Shown here: positions 9,347 through 25,015 of the stretch, in pieces
Numbering within the stretch: position 1 is the stretch's first letter
How the letters are laid out: the number at the start of each line of letters is the position of its first letter
Assembly (NCBI RefSeq): GCF_014199935.1
Contig: NZ_JACHOP010000005.1
Coordinates: 124,001-188,000 of the forward strand
Source of the DNA: Methylorubrum rhodinum
GTDB lineage: Bacteria > Pseudomonadota > Alphaproteobacteria > Rhizobiales > Beijerinckiaceae
Reading direction: 5' to 3'
DNA: 64,000 bases
Program-made: the position numbers and the translations under genes
The notes under the pieces: model-generated
What the model saw: the letters and a program-made list of their open reading frames with translations, nothing else
Told to the model about the DNA's origin: nothing
Databases searched by the model: none

Positions 9347-10837
9347 ATGGGAGCCGACGTGGCCACCATCATTCCCGTCTCGTCCTTCGACTACGTCGTC
9401 TTCGGCGCCACCGGGGACCTGACCCAGCGCAAGCTGCTGCCCGCCCTCTACCAGCGCTTCCGCGACGGGCAGATCCCGGAATCGAGCCGCATCATCGGCG
9501 CCTCGCGCACGGAACTCGGCACGGAGGACTTCCGCGCGCGGGCCCGCGACGCGCTCCTGAGCTTCGTGCCGGCCGGCGACATCGACGAGGCGAAGCTCCG
9601 GGGCTTCCTCGACCACCTGTTCTACGTGGCGGTGGACGCGCTCGGCGAGGACGGGTGGGGGGAGCTGAAGCGGATGCTCGACGAGCGGCCCGACCGCATC
9701 CGGCCGTTCTACCTCGCCACCTCGCCCGACCTCTACGGCGCGATCTGCCGGAGCCTCGACCGACACGGCCTGATCGGCGAGAACACCCGCGTCGTGCTGG
9801 AGAAGCCGATCGGCAAGGACCTCAAATCCGCCCGCGCCATCAACGACGCCGTCGGCGCGGTCTTCCCCGAGAGCCAGATCTTCCGGATCGACCACTATCT
9901 CGGCAAGGAGACGGTGCAGAACCTCCTGGCCCTGCGCTTCGCCAACACGATCTTCGAGCGGCTGTGGAACGCCGACGTGATCGACCACGTGCAGATCACG
10001 GTCGGCGAGACCGTCGGCGTCGAGGGCCGGGCCGGCTACTACGACACCTCGGGCGCGCTGCGGGACATGGTGCAGAACCACATCCTCCAGCTCCTCTGCC
10101 TCACCGCGATGGAGAGCCCGATCTCGCTCGACGCCGATTCGGTGCGCGACGAGAAGCTGAAGGTGCTGCGCGCCCTCAAGCCCATCACCGCCGCGGACGT
10201 GCAGACCGTGACCGTGCGCGGCCAGTACGCCGCCGGCGCGGTCGGCGGCCAGCCGGTCACGGGTTACCAGACCGATCTCGGCGACCACCCGTCGAGCCGC
10301 ACCGAGACCTTCGTGGCGCTCAAGCTCGAGGTGCGGACCTGGCGCTGGGCCGGCGTGCCCTTCTACGTGCGCACCGGCAAGCGCCTGCCCAAGAAGCATT
10401 CCGAGATCGTGGTGCAGTTCCGCGCCTCGCCGTTCTCGATCTTCCCATCGGAATCGTTCGGGCGCGAGCCGAACCGCCTCGTCATCCGCCTCCAGCCGGA
10501 GGAGGGCATGAAGCTCGAAGTGATGACCAAGGACCCCGGCCCCGGCGGGATGCGGCTTCGCCCGACCAACCTCGACATCTCCTTCGAGGAGGCCTTCAAG
10601 CAGCGCTACCCGGACGCCTACGAGCGCCTGCTGATGGACGTGGTGCGCGGCAACGCCACGCTGTTCATGCGCCGCGACGAGGTCGAGGTCGCTTGGGCCT
10701 GGGCCGATACGCTGCTCAAGGCCTGGGCCGAACGTCCCGAACCGCCTCGTCCCTACGCCGCCGGAAGCTGGGGCCCGACCGCGGCCATCGCCCTGATCGA
10801 GCGCGACGGCCGAACCTGGCACGAGGAACTGGCGTAG
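9347..10837 (+). CDS. zwf: Glucose-6-phosphate 1-dehydrogenase
   Basis: This 496-residue cytoplasmic enzyme oxidises glucose 6-phosphate to 6-phosphogluconolactone and makes NADPH, feeding the Entner-Doudoroff and pentose phosphate routes. The nucleotide-binding motif FGATGDLTQRKLLPALY is near residue 20, EKPIGKDL near residue 155, and the active-site RIDHYLGKE near residue 182. The length fits the bacterial family. The start (ATG at 9347, MGADVATIIP) gives a short lead before the Rossmann strand; an in-frame GTG at 9359 is also possible. The usual partners pgl and edd are not adjacent, so the gene stands alone here. Confidence 0.96.
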   Translation: MGADVATIIPVSSFDYVVFGATGDLTQRKLLPALYQRFRDGQIPESSRIIGASRTELGTEDFRARARDALLSFVPAGDIDEAKLRGFLDHLFYVAVDALGEDGWGELKRMLDERPDRIRPFYLATSPDLYGAICRSLDRHGLIGENTRVVLEKPIGKDLKSARAINDAVGAVFPESQIFRIDHYLGKETVQNLLALRFANTIFERLWNADVIDHVQITVGETVGVEGRAGYYDTSGALRDMVQNHILQLLCLTAMESPISLDADSVRDEKLKVLRALKPITAADVQTVTVRGQYAAGAVGGQPVTGYQTDLGDHPSSRTETFVALKLEVRTWRWAGVPFYVRTGKRLPKKHSEIVVQFRASPFSIFPSESFGREPNRLVIRLQPEEGMKLEVMTKDPGPGGMRLRPTNLDISFEEAFKQRYPDAYERLLMDVVRGNATLFMRRDEVEVAWAWADTLLKAWAERPEPPRPYAAGSWGPTAAIALIERDGRTWHEELA

Positions 10838-10936
10838 CCCATTCGCGACCGTGAAGGCGGGACGCCGCAGAGCACGGAAACCGCGAGGCGGATGCCGGTT
10901 ATCAGACGGCAATGTCTGTTCCGGGATTCGAGGCAC

Positions 10937-11182
10937 ATGCCGCGGTATTACTTCGACGTCGAGAACGGCGGTCTCACGGTCGACGAGGAAGGCACGGAAC
11001 TCGACGAAACCGAGGCGGTCGCCTCGCTGGCGATGCGCACGCTCCTCGACATCGCCCGCTTCGAGGTCGTCGCCCACAACGAGCGCCGGATGTCCGTCAC
11101 CGCCCGCGACGCGGACGGGCTGCCGGTCTACCGCACCGAACTGACGGTCCAGGCGGGCTGGCTGGTGGGCCAGCCGGGCTGA
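10937..11182 (+). CDS. DUF6894-type small protein, 81 aa
   Basis: This 81-residue protein begins MPRYYFDVENGG, the characteristic opening of a small family (DUF6894) that is heavily duplicated in Methylobacterium and Bradyrhizobium. It has the family's D-x-EG-x-EL-x-D acidic segment and an AxxxAxRTLLDIA helix. Function is unknown; the proteins are cytoplasmic, and suggested stress links are not established. I placed the start at the MPRYYF methionine rather than the upstream in-frame ATG at 10892 because homologues start there. Confidence 0.8.
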   Translation: MPRYYFDVENGGLTVDEEGTELDETEAVASLAMRTLLDIARFEVVAHNERRMSVTARDADGLPVYRTELTVQAGWLVGQPG

Positions 11183-11240
11183 CGCTTTCTGCTCATGGCG
11201 GGGCGTTCGGTTCGGACGTCAATCCCTCGGGCGCCGACGC

Positions 11241-11425
11241 TCAGGGCAATCGCTTGAAGCGATGTCCCTGGTTTTGTCGACTTGCCTCAGTCGCCGGCGC
11301 CCGCCTCCGCGGGCTCAGGCTTTCGCTCCGCTCGACGCTTTTCAGGACGGATGTCCTGAAAAGCCCGCTCCGCGCGGCGCTCTTCGCGCCGCGAAGCCGC
11401 AAAGCGGCTTCGAGCGATTGCCCTG
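11241..11425. repeat. Dispersed palindromic repeat, family A, copy 1
   Basis: This GC-rich intergenic element contains nested inverted repeats: TTTTCAGGACGG against the following TCCTGAAAA, and GCGCGGCGC against GCGCCGCG. The outer pair CAGGGCAATCGCTTGAA and TTCGAGCGATTGCCCTG is near-complementary, closing a hairpin of about 185 bases. Its core is nearly identical to a copy at 31761-31905 and related to one at 39314-39460. Nothing in it looks coding. Confidence 0.75.
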
Positions 11426-11490
11426 CGCCGACGCTTCGCTTCTCTCCGCCCGAGGTTGCCCGGGCCCCACCACGATCCTCTCGGTTCTTC

Positions 11491-11541
11491 CGCCGCATCG
11501 GTTTTTGCCGAAAGCCGGTATCCCCCTTCGGGCCGATGCTC
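11491..11541. repeat. Dispersed repeat, family B, copy 1
   Basis: A roughly 50-base element, GCATCGG-TTTTT-GCCGAAAGCCGG-...-CTTCGGGCCGATGC, whose ends GCATCGG and CCGATGC are complementary and can fold. A second copy with a few substitutions lies at 26666-26718. Both lie just outside the 3' end of a minus-strand gene. Confidence 0.7.
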
Positions 11542-11619
11542 CAGCTTGCCGATCCCGAGCAGCCCCGGGATCGCTCGGGACGGGGGCGCCTCGGTTTGGG
11601 AGATCCGCCGACCAAGAGA

Positions 11620-14052
<2,433 letters not shown>

Positions 14053-14245
14053 ATCGGAACCTCGCAATGGTGGATAAGTCCGACCCGGCCGGTGCCACAC
14101 CGGCTGTTTTCGAATCGTATTCATATTGAGCATCGTGACGGCCGCTTTGTCCACGCCCTTTTTGAGGGGGAGCGTTGACGAAACGCGCGATCGGAGTCCG
14201 TGCCGGGACCCGCCCGATTCTCGAAAGGTGAGCCGTCTCAGGCAG

Positions 14246-16882
14246 TTACCGATTCGCGAGGCTTCGCCCGGCGATATCGGTGACGTCGCGGGAGAGACCG
14301 GGCGTGGCAAGGATGCGACGCAGGGCCGACTCCGCCGCGGCGCGTCGCACCGGCTCCAGGCGGCGCCAGGATCCGAAGGCCGTCATCAGGCGGGCGGCGA
14401 CCTGCGGATTGGTCCGGTCGAGGGCGAGCACCGTTTCGGCGGTGAGGGCGAAGCCCGCCCCGTCGGCCCGGTTGAACTGGGTCGGGTTGGCGAGCGCGAA
14501 GCTGCCGACCAGCGCGCGCACCCGGTTCGGGTTGGTCATCGCGAAGGCCGGATGCGTCTGGAGCCGGCGCACCCGCTCGATCGTGCCGTCCTCGGGGATC
14601 GTCGCCTGGATCGCGAACCACTTGTCGAGCACGAGGGGCTCGTCGACGTAGCACTCGGCGAAAGCGGCGAACTCCGCCTCGCGGGCCGAGCCGGGCAGGA
14701 GCGCGAGGGTGGACAGGCCGGCGAGCCGGTCGGTCATGTTGGTGGCGGCGGCGATCTGCGCCCGCGCCAGGGCGGTGCCGTCCGCCGGATCGGCGGCGGC
14801 GATCAGATCGAGCGCGGCGCTCCGCAGTGACCGCCGTCCGGCCGAGGCGGCGTCCGGCGAGAACGGCGTGCCCGCGGGCTCGGCCAGCGCGTCCCGCAGG
14901 GCGCGCAGGCGCGGGTTCAAGCTGGCCCCGATCCGGACCCGCAGCGCCCGGCGGGCGGAACAGATCGCATCCGGGTCGATCTCGGCACCGATCTCGTCGG
15001 CGAGGTCGTTCTCGCTCGGAAGCGCCAGCACCAGGGCGGCGAAGGCCGGATCGTCGAGCGCCCGCGCGTCGAGGAAGGCGCCGAGCGCCGCCGCGAAGGC
15101 ATCCGCCCCGGCGTCGGTCGCGGCGCCTCGGAGCGCCCCGATCATGAGGCGGGCGGCGACGCGCTGGGCCGCCTCCCAGCGGTTGAAGCCGTCGGAATCG
15201 TGCCGCAGCAGGGTGAGCCGGTCGGCATCGTCCATCGCCATGTCGACCCGCACCGGCGCCGAGAAGCCGCGAAACAGCGAGGGCACCGGCGGCGCGGTCA
15301 CGTCGTCGAAGGTCAGCGCGGCCTCGAACGCGTCGAGCACGAACACGCCGTCCTCGACCTGCGGGCATGTCGCCTCCCCGAGAGGACCGTCCGGACCGAC
15401 CAGTCCGAGCCGGACCGGGATGACGAGGGGCGGCGCGTCGTCCCCGGCGCCGGGGCGCGTCTGGCGGAAATCCAGGCGGTAGGTCCGTTCCGCCGCGTCG
15501 TAGGTGCCGGTGACGGCGACCCGCGGCGTGCCGGGGCGCTCGTACCATTCGGCGAAGCGGGCGAGGTCGCGACCCGACTCCGCCTCGAAGGCCACCAGGA
15601 AATCCTCGACGGTCGCGGCCCGGCCGTCGTTGTCGGAAAAATAGCGGTCCATGCCGGCGCGGAAGGCGCTCTCGCCGACCAGCGTGCGCAGCATCCTGAC
15701 GATCTCGGCGCCCTTCTCGTAGACGGTGGCCGTGTAGAAGTTGTTGATCTCGGCGTATTGCCGCGGCCGGACCGGGTGGGCCAGGGGGCCGGCATCCTCC
15801 GGGAACTGGCGGGCGCGCAGGGTCCGCACCTCGCCGATGCGGTGGACGTCGCGCGAGCGCATGTCGGACGAGAATTCCTGATCGCGGAAGACCGTCAGGC
15901 CTTCCTTCAGGCAGAGCTGGAACCAGTCGCGGCAGGTGACGCGGTTGCCCGACCAGTTGTGGAAATACTCGTGGGCGATGATCGCCTCGATCGCCGCGTA
16001 GTCGGCGTCGGTCGCGGTCTCGGGGGAGGCCAGCACGAACTTGTCGTTGAAGATGTTGAGGCCCTTGTTCTCCATCGCGCCCATGTTGAAGTCGGACACG
16101 GCGACGACGTTGAACACGTCGAGATCGTAGGCACGGCCGAACGCCCGCTCGTCCCAGACCATGGAGCGCTCGACGGCGTCGAGCGCGTAGGCCGCGCGCT
16201 CGGCCTTGCCCGGCTCGACATGGACCGCGAGTTCGACGGTGCGGCCTTCCCTGGTGTCGAAGCTCTTCGCCACCCGGTCGAGGCAACCGCCGACGAGGGC
16301 GAAGAGATAGGCGGGCTTCGGATGCGGATCGTGCCAGACCGCGAAGTGGCGTCCCGTCCCCTCGATCCTGCCCGATTCGACCGGGTTGCCGTTGCCGAGC
16401 AGCACCGGCGCTTGCGCCTCCTCGGCCTCGATCCGCGTGGTGTAGACGGCCATCACGTCCGGCCGGTCGAGGAAGTAGGTGATCCGCCGGAAGCCGTCGG
16501 CCTCGCATTGGGTGCAGTAGACGCCGTTGGAGCGGTAGAGCCCCATCAGCTTCGTGTTGGCGCTCGGGTCGATCCGCGTCTCGATCGTCAGCGTGAAGGG
16601 CCGCCCCGGCGGCTCCGGCAGGGTCAGCGCCGAGGGGGCAACCCGGAAGGCGGCGGGCGCCAGCGGCTGCCCGTCGAGGTCGAGCGCCAAGAGCCGCAGG
16701 TCGTCGCCGTCGAGGACGAGGGGCGCGCCCGGACGCCCCGCCGGGTTCGGACGGATCGCGAGGCGGGCGGTGACGCGGGTGTCGTGGGGATCGAGCCGGA
16801 CATCGAGCTCGACCCGGTCGATCAGGTGATCGCTCGGGCGGTAATCCTCGAGGCGGACGGTCGGCGGCGTCTCGGTGCGCAT
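14246..16882 (-). CDS. pepN: Aminopeptidase N (M1 family)
   Basis: This 878-residue cytoplasmic zinc aminopeptidase removes N-terminal residues from peptides. The exopeptidase motif GAMEN is near residue 267, and the zinc site HEYFHNWSGN (HExxH) is near residue 302 with the downstream Glu expected in the following helix. The early segment TQCEADGFRRITYF is typical of the bacterial PepN branch. The C-terminal half is the helical DUF3458-type domain. Length matches E. coli PepN (870). The gene is single, followed at 193 bp by the sensor kinase. Confidence 0.96.
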   Translation of the reverse strand: MRTETPPTVRLEDYRPSDHLIDRVELDVRLDPHDTRVTARLAIRPNPAGRPGAPLVLDGDDLRLLALDLDGQPLAPAAFRVAPSALTLPEPPGRPFTLTIETRIDPSANTKLMGLYRSNGVYCTQCEADGFRRITYFLDRPDVMAVYTTRIEAEEAQAPVLLGNGNPVESGRIEGTGRHFAVWHDPHPKPAYLFALVGGCLDRVAKSFDTREGRTVELAVHVEPGKAERAAYALDAVERSMVWDERAFGRAYDLDVFNVVAVSDFNMGAMENKGLNIFNDKFVLASPETATDADYAAIEAIIAHEYFHNWSGNRVTCRDWFQLCLKEGLTVFRDQEFSSDMRSRDVHRIGEVRTLRARQFPEDAGPLAHPVRPRQYAEINNFYTATVYEKGAEIVRMLRTLVGESAFRAGMDRYFSDNDGRAATVEDFLVAFEAESGRDLARFAEWYERPGTPRVAVTGTYDAAERTYRLDFRQTRPGAGDDAPPLVIPVRLGLVGPDGPLGEATCPQVEDGVFVLDAFEAALTFDDVTAPPVPSLFRGFSAPVRVDMAMDDADRLTLLRHDSDGFNRWEAAQRVAARLMIGALRGAATDAGADAFAAALGAFLDARALDDPAFAALVLALPSENDLADEIGAEIDPDAICSARRALRVRIGASLNPRLRALRDALAEPAGTPFSPDAASAGRRSLRSAALDLIAAADPADGTALARAQIAAATNMTDRLAGLSTLALLPGSAREAEFAAFAECYVDEPLVLDKWFAIQATIPEDGTIERVRRLQTHPAFAMTNPNRVRALVGSFALANPTQFNRADGAGFALTAETVLALDRTNPQVAARLMTAFGSWRRLEPVRRAAAESALRRILATPGLSRDVTDIAGRSLANR

Positions 16883-16988
16883 GGTGTGATCGGGGCTCGC
16901 CTGCGGCTTTCCCCGACTTCTAGAGGTTTTCGCCGACGACGGAACCTCGTCGGCCCGGACTGCGGGGCGATGCGAGGGTCGCGTGCCG

Positions 16989-17945
16989 TCAGCCCCGGTA
17001 GAGCGCGTCCGCTCCCATCGCCCGCAGGGCGAGCCGATAGGTCAGGTCCGATTGGGCGAGGCTGTCGGCGATGAAGCGATCGAAGGCCGTGGTCCAGCGC
17101 GGGGTCAGGCGGATGAACGCGTTGCGGGGCCCCGAGCGGGTGAGGAAGCCCCGCTCCCGGGCGACGGCCAGGATGTTGCGGATATGCGTGCGCGACACGC
17201 CGAAGCGCGGCGCGAGATGCGCGAGGTCGGATTCGCGGATGCGGCTTTCGGGATCGGCCCCGCCCATCTCGAAGAACGACAGCAGGATGATGAGCGCGCT
17301 CGTGGCGCTGAGGAAGAACACGATCTCCAGGTTGCTCCAGGTCATCGCGATGATGGCGTCGAAGGCCGCCAGCGCCGCGCCCGCGTGGACGGCCTGGAAG
17401 GCGGGATCGCGCCGTCCGGGCGGGCCGTAGCCCGGATCGGGATAAAGGAGGTCGAGGGGGGCGAAATGCGCCGCCATCCACTCCCGGTCCCAGGCGAGCA
17501 GGCGCTCGGTGGGCTTGAGCAGGCGCACCCGGCTGTCCTCGGGCTGGCGCTCCATCGCGACGTAGCCGGTCTGGCCGAGGCGGGCGACGAAGTCGTCGAT
17601 CAGCCGGGGGCTGGCGAAGCCGAACCGGGCCACCCGGTCCTTGAGACGGTTGAGCGTCGGCCAGGTCGCGCGATCCGCCGGATCGTAGGCGGCATGCAGG
17701 CAGACGATGATGGCGAGCGTCGTCACGCGGCCGATATCGGCGCCGAGCTGCGCCGGGAAGGTGCCGGCCTCGTAGACCTTGGCGTGCTCCGCGACGAACA
17801 GGGCGCGCGCGGCCGGGAAGTCGGGATGGGCCAGGATCTCCTCGACCGATCGGTGAGCCGGCAGCGTCCCGGCCATTGCAGCGTTTCCGCTGTCCGGGCG
17901 CAGGCCCGATGCGGCGGGCGTCAGGCGTTCGGCGGATGAGGTCAT
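16989..17945 (-). CDS. Protein with two winged-helix-like regions, unknown function
   Basis: This 318-residue protein is not one I can name. Around residues 95-165, TWPTLNRLKDRVARFGFASPRLIDDFVARLGQTGYV with charged following strands looks like a winged helix. A second candidate is at 245-285 (LAHLAPRFGVSRTHIRNILAVARERGFL), a clear HTH pattern. Between them is a hydrophobic segment, IVFFLSATSALIILLSFF, that could be a buried helix or a membrane span. It may be a transcription regulator with two DNA-binding units. It is monocistronic on the strand of pepN, which starts 106 bp downstream. Confidence 0.6.
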   Translation of the reverse strand: MTSSAERLTPAASGLRPDSGNAAMAGTLPAHRSVEEILAHPDFPAARALFVAEHAKVYEAGTFPAQLGADIGRVTTLAIIVCLHAAYDPADRATWPTLNRLKDRVARFGFASPRLIDDFVARLGQTGYVAMERQPEDSRVRLLKPTERLLAWDREWMAAHFAPLDLLYPDPGYGPPGRRDPAFQAVHAGAALAAFDAIIAMTWSNLEIVFFLSATSALIILLSFFEMGGADPESRIRESDLAHLAPRFGVSRTHIRNILAVARERGFLTRSGPRNAFIRLTPRWTTAFDRFIADSLAQSDLTYRLALRAMGADALYRG

Positions 17946-18133
17946 CAGCAGTCGGCGTCGTTCCTCGAGGGCGGCCGGCGTTCTAGCCTGTCGAAGGCGG
18001 GTCGCAACGCGGCGGCACCGCCGCCTGCGTCAAAAAGATTTGACCGCATCGTCGATCGACGCCGGGCGAGGCAGGGGGGCCTCGCGAGAGGGAAACCTGT
18101 CTCGGCGGTGGCCGGGGCGGCGCGCGGGCCGCG

Positions 18134-18790
18134 TCACACGACGAAGAAGTCGGCCGCCGTCAGCACCGCCTTGGTGTCGATGAGGGCGACCTGCACCATC
18201 GCGGCCTTCGTCCCGCTGCCGTCGGCATCGTAGGACAGGACGCCCGTCGTCCGGTCGTAGACGATGCGGTCGCTGGCATCGAGCTTGGCACCGGCCACGC
18301 CGAGATCCTTGAAGCGGTCCGAGGCCAGTTCGCCCGCCCCGAGCGCGGTGGAGATCGCGTTCTCCAGCCGGATCGTGTCGGCGGGCGCGGAGAAATCGGT
18401 GATGCGATCCACGTTGCCGGCCCCGAGAGCGGTGTCGAAGACGAAGGTGTCGGCCCCGCCCCGTCCGGTCAGGACGTCCTGGCCCAGGTCTCCGTTCAGG
18501 ACGTTGGCGCCGTTGTTGCCGACCACCGTCTGTCCGTACGCGTTGCCGGTCAGGTTGATCGCCGCTTTGCCCGCGGCGTCGATCGTCCGCAAAACCTCGA
18601 TGTTCTCGCCGGCCTTGAGCGCGTAGCCGACCGACGCCACCACCGTGTCGGTGACGGCGTCGCTGCCCCTGACCCTGACTTCGACGGTCCGGTCGCCCGC
18701 GTTGTCGACATGGAACGTGTCGCTGCCGCCGTAGCCGGTCATCACGTCCGCACCGGCCCGGCCGTCGAGAACGTTGGCGCCCCCATTGCC
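18134..18790 (-). pseudogene. C-terminal fragment of an RTX calcium-binding protein
   Basis: The frame encodes RTX nonapeptides (GNGGANVLDG, GADVMTGYGGSDTF, GANVLNGDLGQDVLTGRGGADTF) and then the usual RTX C-terminal segment with ITDFSAPADTIRLENA and a hydrophobic end. RTX proteins are type I-secreted and normally several hundred residues or more. Here the first ATG (18745) lies inside a repeat, coding similarity continues upstream to about 18790 without a start, and the strand then overlaps the + gene at 18851. There is no ribosome-binding site before 18745. I read this as the surviving tail of a larger gene. Confidence 0.65.
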
Positions 18791-18850
18791 GTCGCGGTGT
18801 GACGGGCGGCACCGCTGCCCGGTCCGCTCTTCCGTAAGATCATCGGCGCC

Positions 18851-19072
18851 ATGACCCCCACCGCCGCCGCCTTCCGCCGCCGCGCCGAGCAGTGCCGGCG
18901 CTTCGCCGATCAGCTCGATCTCAGCGCCGACCCGTCCGTGCCGGCCCTGCGCGACATGGCGGCCGAATACGAGGCGGCGGCCCGCGCCCTTGAGACGCCG
19001 GTGCCGCGCTTCATCGACGGCCCGTTGACGCTTCGCGACCGCGAGCCAGATAGGCGCTCGACCCTTCGCTGA
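18851..19072 (+). CDS. Small helical protein, 73 aa
   Basis: This 73-residue protein contains [18 protein letters not shown] and [17 protein letters not shown], a two-helix pattern (FRxxAEQCRRLA ... MAxEYExxA) that recurs in many short hypothetical proteins of Methylobacterium and Bradyrhizobium. Function is unknown. No clear ribosome-binding site precedes the ATG. It lies 17 bp before gloA on the same strand and may be co-transcribed with it. Confidence 0.6.
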   Translation: MTPTAAAFRRRAEQCRRFADQLDLSADPSVPALRDMAAEYEAAARALETPVPRFIDGPLTLRDREPDRRSTLR

Positions 19073-19089
19073 CGTTGTTCGGGACTGCC

Positions 19090-19530
19090 ATGGAATACCT
19101 GCACACGATGGTCCGCGTGGCCGATCTCGACCGCGCGCTCGCCTTCTACGTCGACGCCTTCGGCCTCCAGGAGGTTCGGCGCGTCGAGAACGAGAAGGGC
19201 CGCTTCACTCTCGTCTTCCTCGCCGCCCCCGGCGACGTCGATCGCGCCAGGTCGGAAAAGTCGCCGATGGTCGAGCTGACCTACAACTGGGACCCGGAGG
19301 AATATTCGGGAGGGCGCAATTTCGGTCACCTCGCCTATCGGGTCGAGGACATCTACGCCTTCTGCGCCAAGCTGAGGGACACCGGCATCACCATCAATCG
19401 CCCTCCACGCGACGGCTACATGGCCTTCGTCCGCTCGCCGGACGGCATCTCGATCGAGATCCTGCAGAAGGGCCCCGCCCAGCCGCCGCAGGAGCCCTGG
19501 GCTTCGATGGAGAATACGGGGACGTGGTAG
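19090..19530 (+). CDS. gloA: Lactoylglutathione lyase (glyoxalase I)
   Basis: This 146-residue cytoplasmic metalloenzyme isomerises the methylglyoxal-glutathione hemithioacetal to S-lactoylglutathione, detoxifying methylglyoxal. The four expected metal ligands are visible: His in [11 protein letters not shown], Glu in MVELTYNW, His in [12 protein letters not shown] and Glu in GISIEILQK. The ATG at 19090 ([10 protein letters not shown]) fits family starts better than the in-frame TTG at 19075. Length is normal. Confidence 0.94.
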   Translation: MEYLHTMVRVADLDRALAFYVDAFGLQEVRRVENEKGRFTLVFLAAPGDVDRARSEKSPMVELTYNWDPEEYSGGRNFGHLAYRVEDIYAFCAKLRDTGITINRPPRDGYMAFVRSPDGISIEILQKGPAQPPQEPWASMENTGTW

Positions 19531-19755
19531 GGCGTCCGGACTCGCGATGAAGGGCGCGTTCGCTCGAGGCGACGCGAACGCTGGCCGGAAAAGCTCGACG
19601 CCCCGCGACCGTCGAGGATCGAAGACTTCAAAGGTCGCGGGGGGAGTAGAACAGGGCACGCGCCTCCCCTTGTGAGGAGGTGGGGCGGTTCAGGAGGGCT
19701 CGCCGAGCCCCGTCCGGCACCGCCCCCACCGTTGCACCCGGTCCGAGCGCCGCGA

Positions 19756-19920
19756 TCACGCCTCGATCTTCGGCGTGATCCCGAGTTCCGCGAGCTTGGC
19801 GCTTACGGCTTCCACCGGGCGTTTGAGCCTCAGGCTGATGACCGAGACCGGCATGCCCTCGCGGGCGAGGCTGCGCAGGGTCTGGACGGCGTCGAGGCTC
19901 CAGTTCGTTTCGATCGACAT
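19756..19920 (-). CDS. 54-aa HTH-like small protein
   Basis: This short gene encodes MSIETNWSLDAVQTLRSLAR, then EGMPVSVISLRLKRP and VEAVSAKLAELGITPKIEA. The pattern (leucine-rich helix, turn, ISLRLKRPVEAVSAKLAELG recognition-like helix) matches small Myb/HTH-like proteins common in Hyphomicrobiales. A perfect AGGAGG lies 6 bases before the ATG, strong evidence for translation. It is 88 bp downstream of the PAS protein on the same strand and may share its transcript. Function is unknown; it may bind DNA. Confidence 0.75.
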   Translation of the reverse strand: MSIETNWSLDAVQTLRSLAREGMPVSVISLRLKRPVEAVSAKLAELGITPKIEA

Positions 19921-20008
19921 CGGTTTCCTCCTGTCGTTCGCGGGGGCGCGGCTCAGGGGCCGCGGCCCGCCTCTTCGACGTGGATCGGCGCGGGGCGGCC
20001 GGCAACGC

Positions 20009-20533
20009 TCACGCCGAACATCCGTGCATGCCCGCGAAACGGGCAGGGCGCCCGGCCAGAGCGCGGTGTGCGCCGGTGCCGCCGCCGCGGACGGTCGACA
20101 TGCGGCGTGCCGTCCGTTCCACCTTCAACAGGATGTTGGAGCCGCCCACGAGGGCGCCGGTCTCGTCGCGCAGCGGCGTCGGATAGGGCATGAAGGCCGC
20201 TCGGCTGCCGTCCGGCCGCTCCAGCACCGCCTGCGCCCCGCGCACGGCCGCGCCCTCGCGCAGGGTCACCGCCATCGGGCAGAGGTCGTGCGGCAACGCC
20301 GATCCGTCCGGGTTGTAGAGCCGCCACGCGCCGCACCAGCGCGCCTTGCCGATCACGGGGCGGAAGCCCCACAGCTCGGCCGCCGCGTCGTTGTAATAGG
20401 TGAGCCAGCCCTCGGCATCGGTGGTGTAGAGCGGCGCGGCGATCTGCCGGAACAGCTCGGCCCGCGACGGCTCGTAGTTCCAGTCCGAGTCGGGCGCGTC
20501 GAAGTCGTAGGCGAAAGAATCTCTGTCCATCAT
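20009..20533 (-). CDS. PAS-domain-only protein
   Basis: This 174-residue protein has one PAS domain, roughly residues 25-140: LFRQIAAPLYTTDAEGWLTYYNDAAAELWGF, then conserved strands ending in YPTPLRDETGALVGGSNILLKVE. There is no kinase, cyclase or DNA-binding output domain, so it is probably a sensor subunit or a free PAS module for a partner kinase. It is divergent from the hybrid kinase at 21180, an attractive but unproven partner. GGGGAG precedes the ATG pair at 20530/20533. The last 30 residues are Arg/Gly-rich and probably disordered. Confidence 0.75.
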   Translation of the reverse strand: MMDRDSFAYDFDAPDSDWNYEPSRAELFRQIAAPLYTTDAEGWLTYYNDAAAELWGFRPVIGKARWCGAWRLYNPDGSALPHDLCPMAVTLREGAAVRGAQAVLERPDGSRAAFMPYPTPLRDETGALVGGSNILLKVERTARRMSTVRGGGTGAHRALAGRPARFAGMHGCSA

Positions 20534-21179
20534 GCTCCCCACGACGCGGGCGTTCGAAATGCCCGCTGCCAGCATTCCGTGCCCCCCTCTGTCATGGGTT
20601 CCTGGGGGCCCGCCGGCACGTGTGCCGGCCACGCGAGCCCTTCGGAGCGGCGCGCGACACGCCACCCTCCAGATCGTCCAACCCCACGAAATTGTGCCGC
20701 GAAGCTTCCGGGGGCGGTCGCTCCTCGGCGCCATGAACGGCACGGTGGCCGGACTGGGCTCTTCCGCGGGGTCTGATGCGGACGGGAAGTACAGAGCACG
20801 CCGCGCCGGGTGAAGCAAGCGCTTTCGCGGCTTTTCTCGGGACCGATCGAGATGTGCCGCCCGGTGCGATTGATCATTTTGCGATGCAAAACAATTCCAG
20901 TGTGGGATGATACACTGCAGCATGGGCGGGCGGGACGATCCGGCAGTGCAGACGGCATTGCAAACGTCACGAATTGTGCCGATCGTGCCCGCAGGAGCGG
21001 CGATCCTCTTGCGTGCCATCGTGATGGCGCCGAACGGCCGCGCCGTGCTCGCCGGCCGGCATGCGCTTACGCCCGGGGGCGGAACTCTGTATAGGTTCGC
21101 CCGTGCCACGCCCCCGCCCGGTTGCCTCGTCCGTCCCGTCCCCGCGTGCCGCGTCCCGTCGCCTGCGGAGGGCCGGCCG
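20534..21179. other. Divergent intergenic region with palindromes, 646 bp
   Basis: I see no convincing gene here; open frames are extensions of the flanking genes. It holds an 18-base perfect palindrome, GCCGGCACGTGTGCCGGC, at 20612-20629. A second, AT-rich operator-like palindrome, TTTTGC-GAT-GCAAAA, lies at 20877-20891 inside a locally AT-rich patch that may carry the hybrid-kinase promoter. An in-frame extension of the hybrid kinase to 20907 exists but reads as non-protein. Confidence 0.5.
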
Positions 21180-24854
<3,675 letters not shown>

Positions 24855-25015
24855 AGCTGGGCCGCGCTTCGCAACGGCGGGTCCGGTCTATTCTCGCGGC
24901 CGAGTTTGGTCGACTTGTGGACAGGCCGGAACGGCCCCACGCGGCATACGTTGACCGGCGCAGATGCGCGAGAACGGCGCGGTCGAGGCGTCACGGCAGA
25001 GCGAACGAACAGCGG

